Shown here in pieces: positions 48,870-57,502 of a stretch of 64,000 nt of DNA; the stretch's first letter is position 1; each line of letters starts with the position of its first letter. Origin of the DNA: Frateuria_A sp051900535 (GTDB taxonomy: Bacteria > Pseudomonadota > Gammaproteobacteria > Xanthomonadales > Rhodanobacteraceae). Both the position numbers and the translations under genes were made by a program. Location: contig NZ_JBHZGI010000003.1 in the NCBI RefSeq assembly GCF_051900535.1, positions 1 through 64,000 on the forward strand, in the 5' to 3' direction. Under the pieces are notes generated by a model, which searched no databases, was not told the DNA's origin, and saw nothing but the letters and a program-made list of their open reading frames with translations.

Positions 48870-49457
48870 ATGCTCAAACGCGAGATCCTGGACACCTTCC
48901 GCGGCCTGCTGGACGAGGCCACTACCGGCGGCGACCCCGAACCCACTGCGATGAACCTGGCGACCGCCGATGCGGCGGGCCGGGTCAGCTCGCGCGTCGT
49001 GCTGCTGAAGGGCGCCGACGAGCGGGGCTTCCGCTTCTTCACGAACTACGAAAGCGACAAGGGCGTCCAGTTGGACGCGCATCCGCAGGTCGCGCTGTGC
49101 TTCCACTGGAAGCACCTGCGCCAGGGCGTGCAGGTTCGCGTGGAGGGTGCGGCGCGCAAGCTGCTGGCGGAGGAGTCCGACGCCTATTTCGCCAGTCGCG
49201 CGCGCGGCAGCCAGATCGGCGCGTGGGCTTCGCTGCAGTCGCAGACGCTGCCCGATCGCGACACCTTCGAGCAGCGCATGGCGCGTTGCGAGAAGGAGTA
49301 CGACGGCCGCGACGTGCCTCGCCCGCCGCACTGGGGTGGCTTCGTGGTGGAGCCGGACATGGTCGAGTTCTGGTACGGCGCGCAGTTCCGGCTGCACGAG
49401 CGCGTGCGCTGGAGCCGTCACGGGCAGACATGGACCAGCCGGCTGCTCTACCCGTGA
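48870..49457 (+). CDS. pdxH: Pyridoxamine 5'-phosphate oxidase
   Basis: PdxH makes pyridoxal 5'-phosphate with FMN. The 195-residue product has the family core: TADAAGRVSSRVVLLKG, GFRFFTNYESDKG, and the C-terminal FWYGAQFRLHERVRW and RLLYP. It is shorter at the N-terminus than E. coli PdxH (218). The ATG of MLKREILDTF is chosen by homology. Its stop overlaps the GTG of the next gene (GTGA), giving a coupled trio. Confidence 0.95.
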   Translation: MLKREILDTFRGLLDEATTGGDPEPTAMNLATADAAGRVSSRVVLLKGADERGFRFFTNYESDKGVQLDAHPQVALCFHWKHLRQGVQVRVEGAARKLLAEESDAYFASRARGSQIGAWASLQSQTLPDRDTFEQRMARCEKEYDGRDVPRPPHWGGFVVEPDMVEFWYGAQFRLHERVRWSRHGQTWTSRLLYP

Positions 49458-49894
49458 GCCATGCCCAGCCCGCGCCGCACGTCGCCCAGAACGGTTTCGT
49501 CGTGCACACGCGCGAGCGTGGCTTCTGCGACATCACCAGCAAGGTGGCCGAGGCGATCGCCGCCAGCCACGTGCAGACCGGCATCGCCAACGTCTTTACC
49601 CTGCACACCAGCTGCTCGCTGCTGATCTGCGAGAACGCCGATCCGACCGTGCGCTCGGACCTGGAACGCTGGTTCGCGCGCGCCGTGCGCGATGGCGATC
49701 CCCTGTTCGAACACGACGCCGAAGGGCCGGACGACATGCCGGCCCATGTCCGAGCGATCCTCACCGGCGTGAGCCTCACCGTGCCGGTCCACGGCGGCAA
49801 GCCGCAGCTGGGGACGTGGCAGGGCATCTACCTGTGGGAACACCGCCGCGAACCGCACCAGCGCAGGGTCTCGGTGACCGTGCTGGGGCACTGA
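49454..49894 (+). CDS. yjbQ: YjbQ family protein (UPF0047)
   Basis: The 146-residue product has the conserved HTSCSLLICENADPTV and GTWQGIYLWEHR, the metal-site motifs of the YjbQ family, which shows weak thiamine phosphate synthase activity in E. coli. The start is a GTG overlapping the pdxH stop (GTGA), and the stop overlaps the next ATG (TGATG). The biological role is unsettled. Confidence 0.88.
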   Translation: MSHAQPAPHVAQNGFVVHTRERGFCDITSKVAEAIAASHVQTGIANVFTLHTSCSLLICENADPTVRSDLERWFARAVRDGDPLFEHDAEGPDDMPAHVRAILTGVSLTVPVHGGKPQLGTWQGIYLWEHRREPHQRRVSVTVLGH

Positions 49895-50694
49895 TGGACG
49901 GTTTTCCGCAGCGCATCGTCTGTCTCACCGAGGAACCGACCGAAGTGCTCTACGCGCTGGGCGAGGAGCACCGCATCGTCGGCATCTCCGGGTTCACCGT
50001 GCGGCCGCCGCGGGCACGCAAGGAGAAACCCAAGGTTTCCGCGTTCACCAGCGCGAAGATCGGCGAGATCCTGAAACTGGAGCCGGACCTGGCGATCGGC
50101 TTCTCCGACATCCAGGCGGACATCGCGCGCGATCTGGTCAAGGCCGGCGTGGAGGTCTGGATCAGCAACCACCGCAGCGTGGAAGGCATCCTGGCCTACA
50201 TCCGCCGGCTGGGGGCGATGGTGGGTGCGTACGAGAACGCCGAAGCCTATGCGCAGCGCGCGGAGGCGCACATTGCCGAGGTGCGTGCGGCGGCCGCGCA
50301 GCTGCCACGCCGGCCGAGGGTGTATTTCGAGGAATGGGACGAGCCGATCATCACCGGCATCCGCTGGGTGGCCGAGCTGATCGGTATCGCCGGCGGCGAA
50401 GACGCATTTCCCGAGCTAGCGCGCGAACCACTGGCCAAGCAACGCATCCTGGCCGATGGCGGGGAAATCGTGCGCCGGGCGCCGGACATCATCCTGGGTT
50501 CGTGGTGCGGCAAGCGCTTCCGGCCGGAAAAGGTAGCGGCACGGCCCGGGTGGGACGCCATTCCGGCGGTACGCGACGGCGAGCTGCATGAAGTCAAGTC
50601 GCCGATCATTCTGCAGCCGGGGCCGGCAGCGCTGTTCGATGGGCTGAACGAACTGCATCGCATCATTGCGGGCTGGGCTAACCGACGCCTGTAG
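49894..50694 (+). CDS. BtuF-like (cobalamin-binding) protein without signal peptide
   Basis: The 266-residue product has the class III periplasmic binding fold: RIVCLTEEPTEVLYALGEEHRIVGIS, then LKLEPDLAIGF, and a C-terminal RPGWDAIPAVRDGELHEV. BtuF itself delivers vitamin B12 to BtuCD in the periplasm, but this protein begins MDGFPQRIV with no signal peptide and has no transporter genes next to it. It may act in the cytoplasm. It overlaps yjbQ by one base (TGATG). The ligand is not shown by the sequence. Confidence 0.78.
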   Translation: MDGFPQRIVCLTEEPTEVLYALGEEHRIVGISGFTVRPPRARKEKPKVSAFTSAKIGEILKLEPDLAIGFSDIQADIARDLVKAGVEVWISNHRSVEGILAYIRRLGAMVGAYENAEAYAQRAEAHIAEVRAAAAQLPRRPRVYFEEWDEPIITGIRWVAELIGIAGGEDAFPELAREPLAKQRILADGGEIVRRAPDIILGSWCGKRFRPEKVAARPGWDAIPAVRDGELHEVKSPIILQPGPAALFDGLNELHRIIAGWANRRL

Positions 50695-50797
50695 GAGCGC
50701 CCACGGGCGGGACCGCCAGGGCGCTTGCCACCCCTGATGCCTGCAGGAGCGTGCCTGTGCGCGACCGGCAGCGCCAAGGTCGCGCACAGGTGCGCTC
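50691..50797. repeat. Composite REP-like cluster between convergent genes
   Basis: Three GGAGCG-headed units are present: one starting GTAGGAGCGCCC at 50691; GGAGCGTGCCTGTGCGCGACC-type at 50746-50766 (21 bp); and an inverted unit at 50778-50797 (GGTCGCGCACAGGTGCGCTC). The last two face each other as at 39641-39687, and again between convergent genes. Confidence 0.8.
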
Positions 50798-50812
50798 TGG
50801 AAGTGAAGCAGG

Positions 50813-51388
50813 CTAGAACCCGCGCGCCAGCTGGTTGCCCCAGTCGAACAGCGGCGCCGCGACGAGGATGCGCGCGAGCAGCAGGACGATCATCACCACG
50901 GCCGGCGAGAAGTCGAGCATGCCCACCACCAGCTTGCCGCGCAGCGGCTTCAGCAGCGGATCGACGATGCCCTCCACCAGCCGCAGCACGGGATGGTAGG
51001 TGTCCACGGCGAACATGCTCAGCAGCGACCAGCCGAACACCAGCACCAGATAGAACAGCAGCACGAAGTCGAGCAGGTCGGCCAGCGCCAGCACCAGCAG
51101 GCCGGCCACGTGCGGCAGTGTGCCGACCAGCGCGAACAGCACCACGCGCTTGACCAGCATCACCAGGTAGCACACCAGCAGCGCGGCCAGATTCAGCCGG
51201 CGCCAGTTGGGCAGCATGCGCCGGACCGGTGCCAGTACCGGATTGGTGTAGCGATAGACGAACTGGCTGATCGGGTTGCGGAAGTCGGCGCGCCCCGCCT
51301 CGGCCAGCAGGCGCAGCACGAACAGCGTGGCCACGACATCGAAGGCGATCTCCAGCAACAGCGAAAACGCGTTCAGCAGGTAGATCAC
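50813..51388 (-). CDS. yggT: YggT family membrane protein
   Basis: The 191-residue product has two similar halves, each with a hydrophobic YggT unit (FRNPISQFVYRYTNPVLAPVRRMLP and HPVLRLVEGIVDPLLKPLRGKL). It is thought to act in osmotic or cell-division membrane functions, but no activity is proven. The start is the GTG overlapping the proC stop (GTGA), the conserved proC-yggT pairing. Confidence 0.9.
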   Translation of the reverse strand: MIYLLNAFSLLLEIAFDVVATLFVLRLLAEAGRADFRNPISQFVYRYTNPVLAPVRRMLPNWRRLNLAALLVCYLVMLVKRVVLFALVGTLPHVAGLLVLALADLLDFVLLFYLVLVFGWSLLSMFAVDTYHPVLRLVEGIVDPLLKPLRGKLVVGMLDFSPAVVMIVLLLARILVAAPLFDWGNQLARGF

Positions 51389-52218
51389 GGGCGTGACTCC
51401 TTGGCGTCCAGTTCGGCGGCCAGTTCGGCCCCGCGGCGGGTGGCGGCGGCCACGGCCCGGGCGGCGATGCGCGGCAGGCCGTCGGCGGCGAAACTTTCCA
51501 GCGCGGCCTGGGTGGTGCCGTTGGGCGAGGTGACCCGCCGGCGCAGCTCGCCCGGGGCCTCGCCGCTCTCGACCAGCATGCGGCCGGCGCCCAGGCAGGT
51601 CTGCGCGGCCAGCGCGCGGGCTGTCTCGCGCGGGAGGCCCTGTGCCGTCGCGGCATCCTCCAGTGCCTCGACCAGCGCGAAGAAGTAGGCCGGACCTGAA
51701 CCGGACAATCCGGTGACGGTATCCATCAGCGCCTCGTCGTCGATCCAGCGGGTCAGGCCCACCGCATCCAGGATGTGCTGCGCCTGGGCCTTCTGCGGCG
51801 GGCTGACCCGGGCATTGGCGCACAACCCGGTGGCGCCTGCGCCGATCAGGGCGGGCGTATTGGGCATGCAGCGCACGATCGGCAGATGTGCGCCGAACCA
51901 GCGCTCGAGCTGGTCGAGCCGCACGCCGGCGGCGATCGAGATCACCAGCGGGCGCTGGCGTTGCAGCACATCGCGCAGCTCGGTCTGGAGCGCCGGCATG
52001 ATCTGCGGCTTGACCGCCAGCAGCAGGATCTCGGCGTCCTCGGAGGCCAGCCGGTTCTCGGCAAAGGTCGCCACGCCGAATTCGCGGGCGAGTGCTTCGC
52101 GCGCCTGCGCCAGCGGTTCGGCCACGCGGATGGACGAAGCCGCGGCGCCCGTCTTGAGCAGGCCGCCGATCAGGCTGCGGGCCATGTTGCCGCCGCCGAT
52201 GAAGGCAAGTCGTGTCAT
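51385..52218 (-). CDS. proC: Pyrroline-5-carboxylate reductase
   Basis: ProC makes proline from pyrroline-5-carboxylate with NADPH. The 277-residue product has the Rossmann start LAFIGGGNMARSLIGGL and the C-terminal GLSGSGPAYFFALVEALEDAA and VTSPNGTTQAAL, both diagnostic. In many relatives yggS lies just upstream; here the upstream gap has only a REP-like repeat and the pilT promoter region. Confidence 0.96.
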   Translation of the reverse strand: MTRLAFIGGGNMARSLIGGLLKTGAAASSIRVAEPLAQAREALAREFGVATFAENRLASEDAEILLLAVKPQIMPALQTELRDVLQRQRPLVISIAAGVRLDQLERWFGAHLPIVRCMPNTPALIGAGATGLCANARVSPPQKAQAQHILDAVGLTRWIDDEALMDTVTGLSGSGPAYFFALVEALEDAATAQGLPRETARALAAQTCLGAGRMLVESGEAPGELRRRVTSPNGTTQAALESFAADGLPRIAARAVAAATRRGAELAAELDAKESRP

Positions 52219-52297
52219 GCCGGTCCCTTGGGTTGTGGGGCCCGATACCTTAACCCGAAGCGGCCGGCGGGCGGGTGACAAGGCCGACCCAAGCCTT

Positions 52298-52321
52298 GCG
52301 GGAGCGCACCTGTGCGCGACC
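52298..52321. repeat. Single REP-like palindrome between proC and pilT
   Basis: GCGGGAGCGCACCTGTGCGC has the stem GCGCAC (52304-52309) with GTGCGC (52312-52317). It is a solitary unit of the same family as 39641 and 50746. In the 362-bp gap (52219-52580) I see no gene; a possible -10, TAGTAT, lies at 52444-52449. Confidence 0.75.
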
Positions 52322-52580
52322 GCGATGTCCGGTCGAGCGCAAAGAAGGGCGTTCCTGCAAGGGACGAGGGAACCGGCGGGAAGCCATCGCAGTTTCCGCA
52401 TCCGAAGGCGCCAACCCACTGGTCGCAAAGCCATTCGCGCGAGTAGTATCGGCTCGTTGCGAGGGGGTTGTCGGATGGCCGGCTCGAAGGCGACGGAGCG
52501 CGTGCGCGAGCGCGCGACCGGGCGGTCCCCTGCGCATTACCGCTATTCATCCAGACGAACGTTTTAAGGGGAAACGCCCG

Positions 52581-53618
52581 ATGGACATCGCCGAACTGTT
52601 GGCCTTCTCGGTCAAGAACAAGGCCTCGGACCTGCATCTTTCGGCCGGCCTGCCGCCGATGATCCGCGTGGACGGCGACGTGCGTCGCATCAACATCCCA
52701 CCGCTGGAGCACAAGCAGGTCCATTCGCTGATCTACGACATCATGTCGGACAAGCAGCGGCGCGACTACGAGGAGTTCTACGAGACCGATTTTTCGTTCG
52801 AGATCCCCGGCCTGGCGCGCTTCCGCGTCAACGCGTTCAACCAGAACCGCGGCGCCGGCGCGGTGTTCCGTACGATTCCTTCCGAAGTGCTGACGCTGGA
52901 GGACCTCGGCGCACCGCGCATCTTCCGCGAGCTGATCGAGCAGCCACAGGGGCTGATCCTGGTGACCGGTCCGACCGGTTCGGGCAAGTCGACCACGCTG
53001 GCGGCGATGGTCGACCACATCAACAAGAACGAATACGGGCACATGCTCACGGTCGAGGATCCGATCGAGTTCGTGCACACCTCGCAGAAGTGCCTGGTCA
53101 ACCAGCGCGAGGTCCACCGCGACACGCACGGCTTCAACGAAGCGCTTCGCTCGGCGCTGCGCGAAGATCCCGACTACATCCTGGTCGGCGAGTTGCGCGA
53201 CCTGGAAACCATCCGCCTGGCGCTGACCGCCGCGGAAACCGGCCACCTCGTGTTCGGCACCTTGCACACCAGCTCGGCGGCCAAGACCATCGACCGCATC
53301 ATCGACGTGTTCCCCGCCGGCGAGAAGCCGATGGTGCGCTCGATGCTTTCCGAATCGCTGCGCGCGGTGATTTCCCAGACGCTGCTCAAGAAGGTCGGCG
53401 GTGGGCGTATCGCGGCGCACGAAATCATGGTCGCGGTCCCCGCGATCCGCAACCTGATCCGCGAGGACAAGGTCGCGCAGATGTACTCGGCGATCCAGAC
53501 TGGCCAGCAGTACGGCATGCAGACGCTCGACCAGATCCTGCAGGACCTGGTCAAGCGCGGCCTGGTTGCGCGGCAGGAAGCCATCGGCTATGCCAAGAAC
53601 AAGGACATTTTCAAGTAA
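52581..53618 (+). CDS. pilT: Type IV pilus retraction ATPase PilT
   Basis: PilT powers pilus retraction for twitching motility. The 345-residue product starts MDIAELLAFSVKNKASDLHLSAG, with Walker A GPTGSGKSTTLAAM, the Asp box with VEDPIEFVH, Walker B DYILVGELRDLETI, the His box TGHLVFGTLHTSSA, and the AIRNLI retraction motif near the C-terminus. The ATG follows AAGGGGAAA. It lies 60 bp before pilU. Confidence 0.98.
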   Translation: MDIAELLAFSVKNKASDLHLSAGLPPMIRVDGDVRRINIPPLEHKQVHSLIYDIMSDKQRRDYEEFYETDFSFEIPGLARFRVNAFNQNRGAGAVFRTIPSEVLTLEDLGAPRIFRELIEQPQGLILVTGPTGSGKSTTLAAMVDHINKNEYGHMLTVEDPIEFVHTSQKCLVNQREVHRDTHGFNEALRSALREDPDYILVGELRDLETIRLALTAAETGHLVFGTLHTSSAAKTIDRIIDVFPAGEKPMVRSMLSESLRAVISQTLLKKVGGGRIAAHEIMVAVPAIRNLIREDKVAQMYSAIQTGQQYGMQTLDQILQDLVKRGLVARQEAIGYAKNKDIFK

Positions 53619-53678
53619 GGAATGGCATCGCGCCCTCCTGCTGTTTCACCCCGGATCCGTCTCCCGGAGGAGACCACC

Positions 53679-54845
53679 ATGAGCGATTTCGACTTCACCT
53701 CCTTCCTCAAGCTGATGGTGCACAAGAAGGCGTCGGACCTGTTCGTCACCGCCGGCGTGGCGCCGTCGATGAAGCTGCAGGGGCGCGTCGTGCCGATCAC
53801 GCAGAGCCCGCTGTCCGTGCAGCAGGCGCGCGACATGGTGCTCAACATCATGACGCCGGCGCAGCGCGAGGAGTTCGAGAAGACCCACGAGTGCCAGTTC
53901 GCGATCTCCGCGCAGGGCGTGGGCCGCTTCCGCGTGTCGTGTTTCTACCAGCGCAATTGCGTGGGCATGGTGCTGCGCCGGATCGAATCAAAGATCCCGA
54001 CCTTCGAGGAGCTGACGCTCCCGCCGGTGCTCAAGACGCTGTCGATGACCAAGCGCGGCATCATCATCTTCGTCGGCGCCACCGGCTCGGGTAAGTCGAC
54101 CTCGCTGGCCGCGATGGTGGGTTACCGCAACCAGAATTCGACCGGCCACATCATCACGATCGAAGACCCGATCGAGTACGTGCACAAGCACGAGGGCTGC
54201 ATCATCACCCAGCGCGAGCTCGGCATCGACACCGACAGCTGGGACAACGCGCTGAAGAACACCCTGCGCCAGGCGCCCGACGTGATCCTGATCGGCGAGG
54301 TGCGTACCCGCGAGACGATGGAGTACGCGATCAACTTCTCCGAGACCGGCCACCTGTGCCTGTGCACGCTGCATGCGAACAACGCCAACCAGGCGATCGA
54401 CCGCATCCTGCATTTCTTCCCCGAAGACCGGCGCCAGCAGCTGTTCATGGACCTGTCGCTGAACCTCAAGGGCATCGTGGCGCAGCAGCTGATCCCCACG
54501 CCCGACGGCAAGGCGCGCCGCGTCGCGGTCGAGGTGCTGCTGGGCACGCCTCTGGTGCAGGACTACATCCGCCAGGGCGAGATCCACAAGATCAAGGAAG
54601 TGATGAAGGACTCGGTCAACCTGGGCATGCGCACGTTCGACCAGAGCCTGGTCGAGCTCTACCACGCCGGCGAGATCAGCTACGAGGACGCGCTGCGCCA
54701 CGCCGACAGCTCCAACGAGGTGCGTCTGCGCATCAAGCTGGCCCAGGGCGGCGATGCTCATACGCTGTCGCAGGGCCTGGAGGGCGTGGAACTGGAAGAA
54801 ACACGCGACAACAACCAGTTCGGCGGTGGCATGCTGCGGCGTTGA
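53679..54845 (+). CDS. pilU: Type IV pilus ATPase PilU
   Basis: PilU is a PilT paralogue that supports retraction under load. The 388-residue product has Walker A GATGSGKSTSLAAM, IEDPIEYVHKHEGCI, DVILIGEVRTRETM and TGHLCLCTLHANNA, plus a longer C-terminus than PilT (GISY-like EDALRHADSSNEVRLRIK). It lies 60 bp after pilT; CCCGGAGGAG precedes the ATG. A strong terminator follows. Confidence 0.97.
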   Translation: MSDFDFTSFLKLMVHKKASDLFVTAGVAPSMKLQGRVVPITQSPLSVQQARDMVLNIMTPAQREEFEKTHECQFAISAQGVGRFRVSCFYQRNCVGMVLRRIESKIPTFEELTLPPVLKTLSMTKRGIIIFVGATGSGKSTSLAAMVGYRNQNSTGHIITIEDPIEYVHKHEGCIITQRELGIDTDSWDNALKNTLRQAPDVILIGEVRTRETMEYAINFSETGHLCLCTLHANNANQAIDRILHFFPEDRRQQLFMDLSLNLKGIVAQQLIPTPDGKARRVAVEVLLGTPLVQDYIRQGEIHKIKEVMKDSVNLGMRTFDQSLVELYHAGEISYEDALRHADSSNEVRLRIKLAQGGDAHTLSQGLEGVELEETRDNNQFGGGMLRR

Positions 54846-54911
54846 TTCGCGCTGAGCACAGGCACGCAACGTCGAAATCGAAGCGCCGCCTCAGAAGGGC
54901 GGCCGTATATC

Positions 54912-54952
54912 GGCAACAAAAAAAGGAGCCCTAGGGCTCCTTTTTTGTTGCC
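54912..54952. terminator. Bidirectional terminator after pilU
   Basis: A nearly perfect palindrome of about 20 bp per arm (GGCAACAAAAAAAGGAGCCC facing GGGCTCCTTTTTTGTTGCC, with one base bulged) has A-rich and T-rich flanks on the two sides. It can end pilU on the plus strand and the BON gene on the minus strand. Confidence 0.93.
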
Positions 54953-54977
54953 CGGTCGCGCCGGGCGGTGAGCGGAC

Positions 54978-55361
54978 TTACGGCGAATCCGCACGTGCGG
55001 TGACGGTCAGACCGGTGGCGTCGACACTCTTGACGCCCTTGACGTTGTGCGCGACCTGGATGGCGCGGTTCTTGTCCATGTTGCTGGCTACCGTACCGGT
55101 CAGCCGCACCATGCCGTCTCGGGTGTCCACCGAGATCTTGCTGGCGGGAATCTCGGAGGTGGTGGCGAATTCGGACTTCACCTTGGTGGTGATCCAGGCG
55201 TCGTCCACCTTGCCCGGGACGGTCTGGTTGCTCGATTGCATGCTGCCGCTGGACTGCGCGTCGGCGTCCTGTGCGAGGGCCTGCGCGAACGGCACGGCGG
55301 CCAACGCAGCGGTCAGGCCGGCGGCGATGAAGGCTCGATGGAACGCGGAATGGGTACGCAT
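54978..55361 (-). CDS. Periplasmic BON-domain protein
   Basis: BON domains bind phospholipid or act in osmotic-shock protection, as in OsmY. The 127-residue precursor has a signal peptide (to about residue 31, PFAQALAQ), a Ser/Gln linker and one BON domain (WITTKVKSEFATTSEIPASKISVDTRDG and VRLTGTVASNMDKNRAIQVAHNVKGV). The inner ATG is chosen because the signal peptide begins there. Confidence 0.9.
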   Translation of the reverse strand: MRTHSAFHRAFIAAGLTAALAAVPFAQALAQDADAQSSGSMQSSNQTVPGKVDDAWITTKVKSEFATTSEIPASKISVDTRDGMVRLTGTVASNMDKNRAIQVAHNVKGVKSVDATGLTVTARADSP

Positions 55362-55579
55362 GGCACTCTCCTTGGGATGACTGTTCGCAACACGATGCGT
55401 TTGCACCGTGGAGTCATCGCAACAGGGCCCCCGTGAACGAGGTGTGGGGCCGCCGGTTCGCCGTTCAGTGGCAATTACCGTTGTGAACGGCTGGCTGAAA
55501 GGAAGGTTCGCAAGACGCGAAAGGAGGGTGAGCGGGCTGTTGCGCGCACGCGTCATGTGCACGCATGGAGGCGACACTC

Positions 55580-55610
55580 AAAAAAACGGGGCGCCTTGGA
55601 GGCGCCCCGT
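55580..55610 (-). terminator. Terminator of the lipoprotein gene
   Basis: A perfect 11-bp stem (55586-55596 with 55600-55610) and a run of seven T on the minus strand lie 22 bp after the stop. The rest of the 270-bp gap up to the BON gene shows no gene. Confidence 0.92.
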
Positions 55611-55631
55611 CTGCAAGCCCTTGGCGCTCGC

Positions 55632-57407
55632 TTACTTGAGCGTTGTCTGACTGCTGATCACCAGGCCATTGCCGTCGACGTGGGCTTCGGCGTCCATCGA
55701 TTCGATGCGCGCCGCCTGGGCGCGCATGGCGGCGAACTGCGCCTTGGTGCGCGCCTCGGCGGCTGCCTTGTCGGCCGGGTCTTCAGTACCGGCCGACTCA
55801 TCCTTGCTCAGCGCCGCCGCCGCGGAGGTCAGGCTGTCGGCCTTCTGCTGCATCAGGTTGACCCAGTCCAGGTACATCTGGCCGTTGAGGTGCATGCGCA
55901 GCATCTGGCCGGCGTCGCCGATCGGCGCCTTGAGCGCGTCGGCAAGCTTGCCATCCTCGCCCGCGCCCATGCCGAGCCCGAGGCTCTTGCCACCCATCGC
56001 CAGCCAGGCGGGCTGGCCGAACATGTTGGCGAGATTCGGCGGCAACGCCACCGGCTTCCCGTCGGCGGTGAGCTTCAGCTGTGCCAGTGCGGGGGTCATC
56101 ATCTGGCCCATCGCCAGCAGGCCGGCCGGGTTGCTGGTGCCAAGCACCAGTCGGCCGGTGAATTGCGGCATGGCATTGGCCTGGCCGGGCGTGAAGCTGT
56201 CCAGTGAAAGGCCCAGTCCGAGCAGATCGCCGAACGGCGGGATGGCCGCCTTCTGCATGTTCTGGCCCAGCTTGGCGAAGGTGTCGTTGAGGTCGGTCAG
56301 TGCGGGGCAGGTGAAGGGTTTGGCTGCCACTGCGTCGGCCTGGGCGCCCCAGAACGCGCGCATCTGCGCGACCGGCAGGGCCAGGAAGAACTCGAACGGC
56401 GAGGTCGCCTGCGCTGTGCCGAGCCCCGGCAACTCGACCTTCAGGCCGCTGAAGGCCTGGGTGATGTCGCTGGCCAGCGAGACGTCCCAGCGCATGTCCT
56501 GGTGCTTGGCTTCGAGCTGGGTGTAACCGAAGCTCAGCTGCGGCACCCGGCTGGCGATGCGCGTGGCATCGGCCTGGCAGCTGGGGGGGATCTGCAACTG
56601 GTTGGCGACCGGCTCGCCCGTCTTGGCCGATTCGGCCTGTGCGCGGGCCTTGAGCAGGGCGTTGAACAACGGATCCTTGCCGCTGGCGGCGAGTGGCAAG
56701 GCGCGGGTCAGGTCGAGCTGGCCTACCGCCCACTGCTCGTAGCCCTTGGCCTTGGCCAGCTTTGCGAGGCGGCCGTCATCCTGCAGGTTCCTGGCCGGGC
56801 GATCCAGGCCCAGCGCCTGGCGCAGCAGCGGCTGGGCAGCGTCGGCAGGCAGGATCGCTGCGACCGCCTGCTTGCCGACCACGGCCAGGATGAGCTGGGT
56901 GCCGGTGGCGACCGAGACGTGGCGGCGGTAGCTCTGCTTGTCGACGCTGGCGACGTCGAACTTCTTGCCGTAGGCGGACTCCAGGCGACCGACGAAAGCT
57001 TCGAACGCGTCAGTGTCGCTGAGCTGGAAGCGCAGCACCGGCGCCAGGCCCACGCCATAGAGCGCGGAATAACCCTTGAGGTCCAGTCCGGCGCCCTGCG
57101 AGAACGATTCGACTGTCTTGCCGTCCAGCTCCTTGGCGAAGGCGCGCAGCAGGTTGGCGGTATCGGCGTCCTTGGCGGCCATCTCGTCAGCGGTGGCGCG
57201 CAACTGGGCCACTTCCGCCGGCATCTGCGCATCGGCCTGGGCGAACAGCGCGGCGCGGGTGTCGTCGTCCAGCACGTCCAGGTTGGCCACCACGTAGGGC
57301 GTGTCCGCGGGGGCGAAGGCCAGCGGGGCGTCCTTGTCCTTGTGTCCACATGCCGCCAGCAACAGGCCAGCCAAAGCCAGCGCGAGAGTGCGCTTCGTCG
57401 ATCGCAT
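55632..57407 (-). CDS. Large lipoprotein of unrecognised family
   Basis: I do not recognise a family. The 591-residue product has a lipoprotein signal with the lipobox LLAAC (Cys20) followed by GHKDKD, so it is probably anchored in the outer membrane or periplasm. The body is mostly helical and Ala-rich, with few Cys, and repeats a theme of FDAFVGRLES- and VANLDVL-like segments; it might fold like the DUF3352 group, but this is a guess. It is transcribed alone after the pyrB terminator and ends in its own terminator. Confidence 0.7.
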   Translation of the reverse strand: MRSTKRTLALALAGLLLAACGHKDKDAPLAFAPADTPYVVANLDVLDDDTRAALFAQADAQMPAEVAQLRATADEMAAKDADTANLLRAFAKELDGKTVESFSQGAGLDLKGYSALYGVGLAPVLRFQLSDTDAFEAFVGRLESAYGKKFDVASVDKQSYRRHVSVATGTQLILAVVGKQAVAAILPADAAQPLLRQALGLDRPARNLQDDGRLAKLAKAKGYEQWAVGQLDLTRALPLAASGKDPLFNALLKARAQAESAKTGEPVANQLQIPPSCQADATRIASRVPQLSFGYTQLEAKHQDMRWDVSLASDITQAFSGLKVELPGLGTAQATSPFEFFLALPVAQMRAFWGAQADAVAAKPFTCPALTDLNDTFAKLGQNMQKAAIPPFGDLLGLGLSLDSFTPGQANAMPQFTGRLVLGTSNPAGLLAMGQMMTPALAQLKLTADGKPVALPPNLANMFGQPAWLAMGGKSLGLGMGAGEDGKLADALKAPIGDAGQMLRMHLNGQMYLDWVNLMQQKADSLTSAAAALSKDESAGTEDPADKAAAEARTKAQFAAMRAQAARIESMDAEAHVDGNGLVISSQTTLK

Positions 57408-57427
57408 GATTCGGTTCCCTGAAAAAG

Positions 57428-57455
57428 AAAAAAGGCGCAGCCATTATGCCGCGCC
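57428..57455 (-). terminator. Terminator of the pyrB operon
   Basis: On the minus strand, GGCGCGGC and GCTGCGCC (one G-U pair) enclose a 6-nt loop, followed by TTTTTT. It ends only 20 bp before the ATG of the lipoprotein gene, which leaves little room for a separate promoter downstream of it. Confidence 0.85.
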
Positions 57456-57502
57456 CTGAAGACGAACCGCCTGTGCCTGCGGTTGGGGATTTAAGCCCGC
57501 GA

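Noticed and set aside
51385..53420. Long minus-strand frame opposite pilT and plus-strand frames opposite proC/yggT
   Set aside because: pilT, proC and yggT carry clear motifs; the opposite frames do not.
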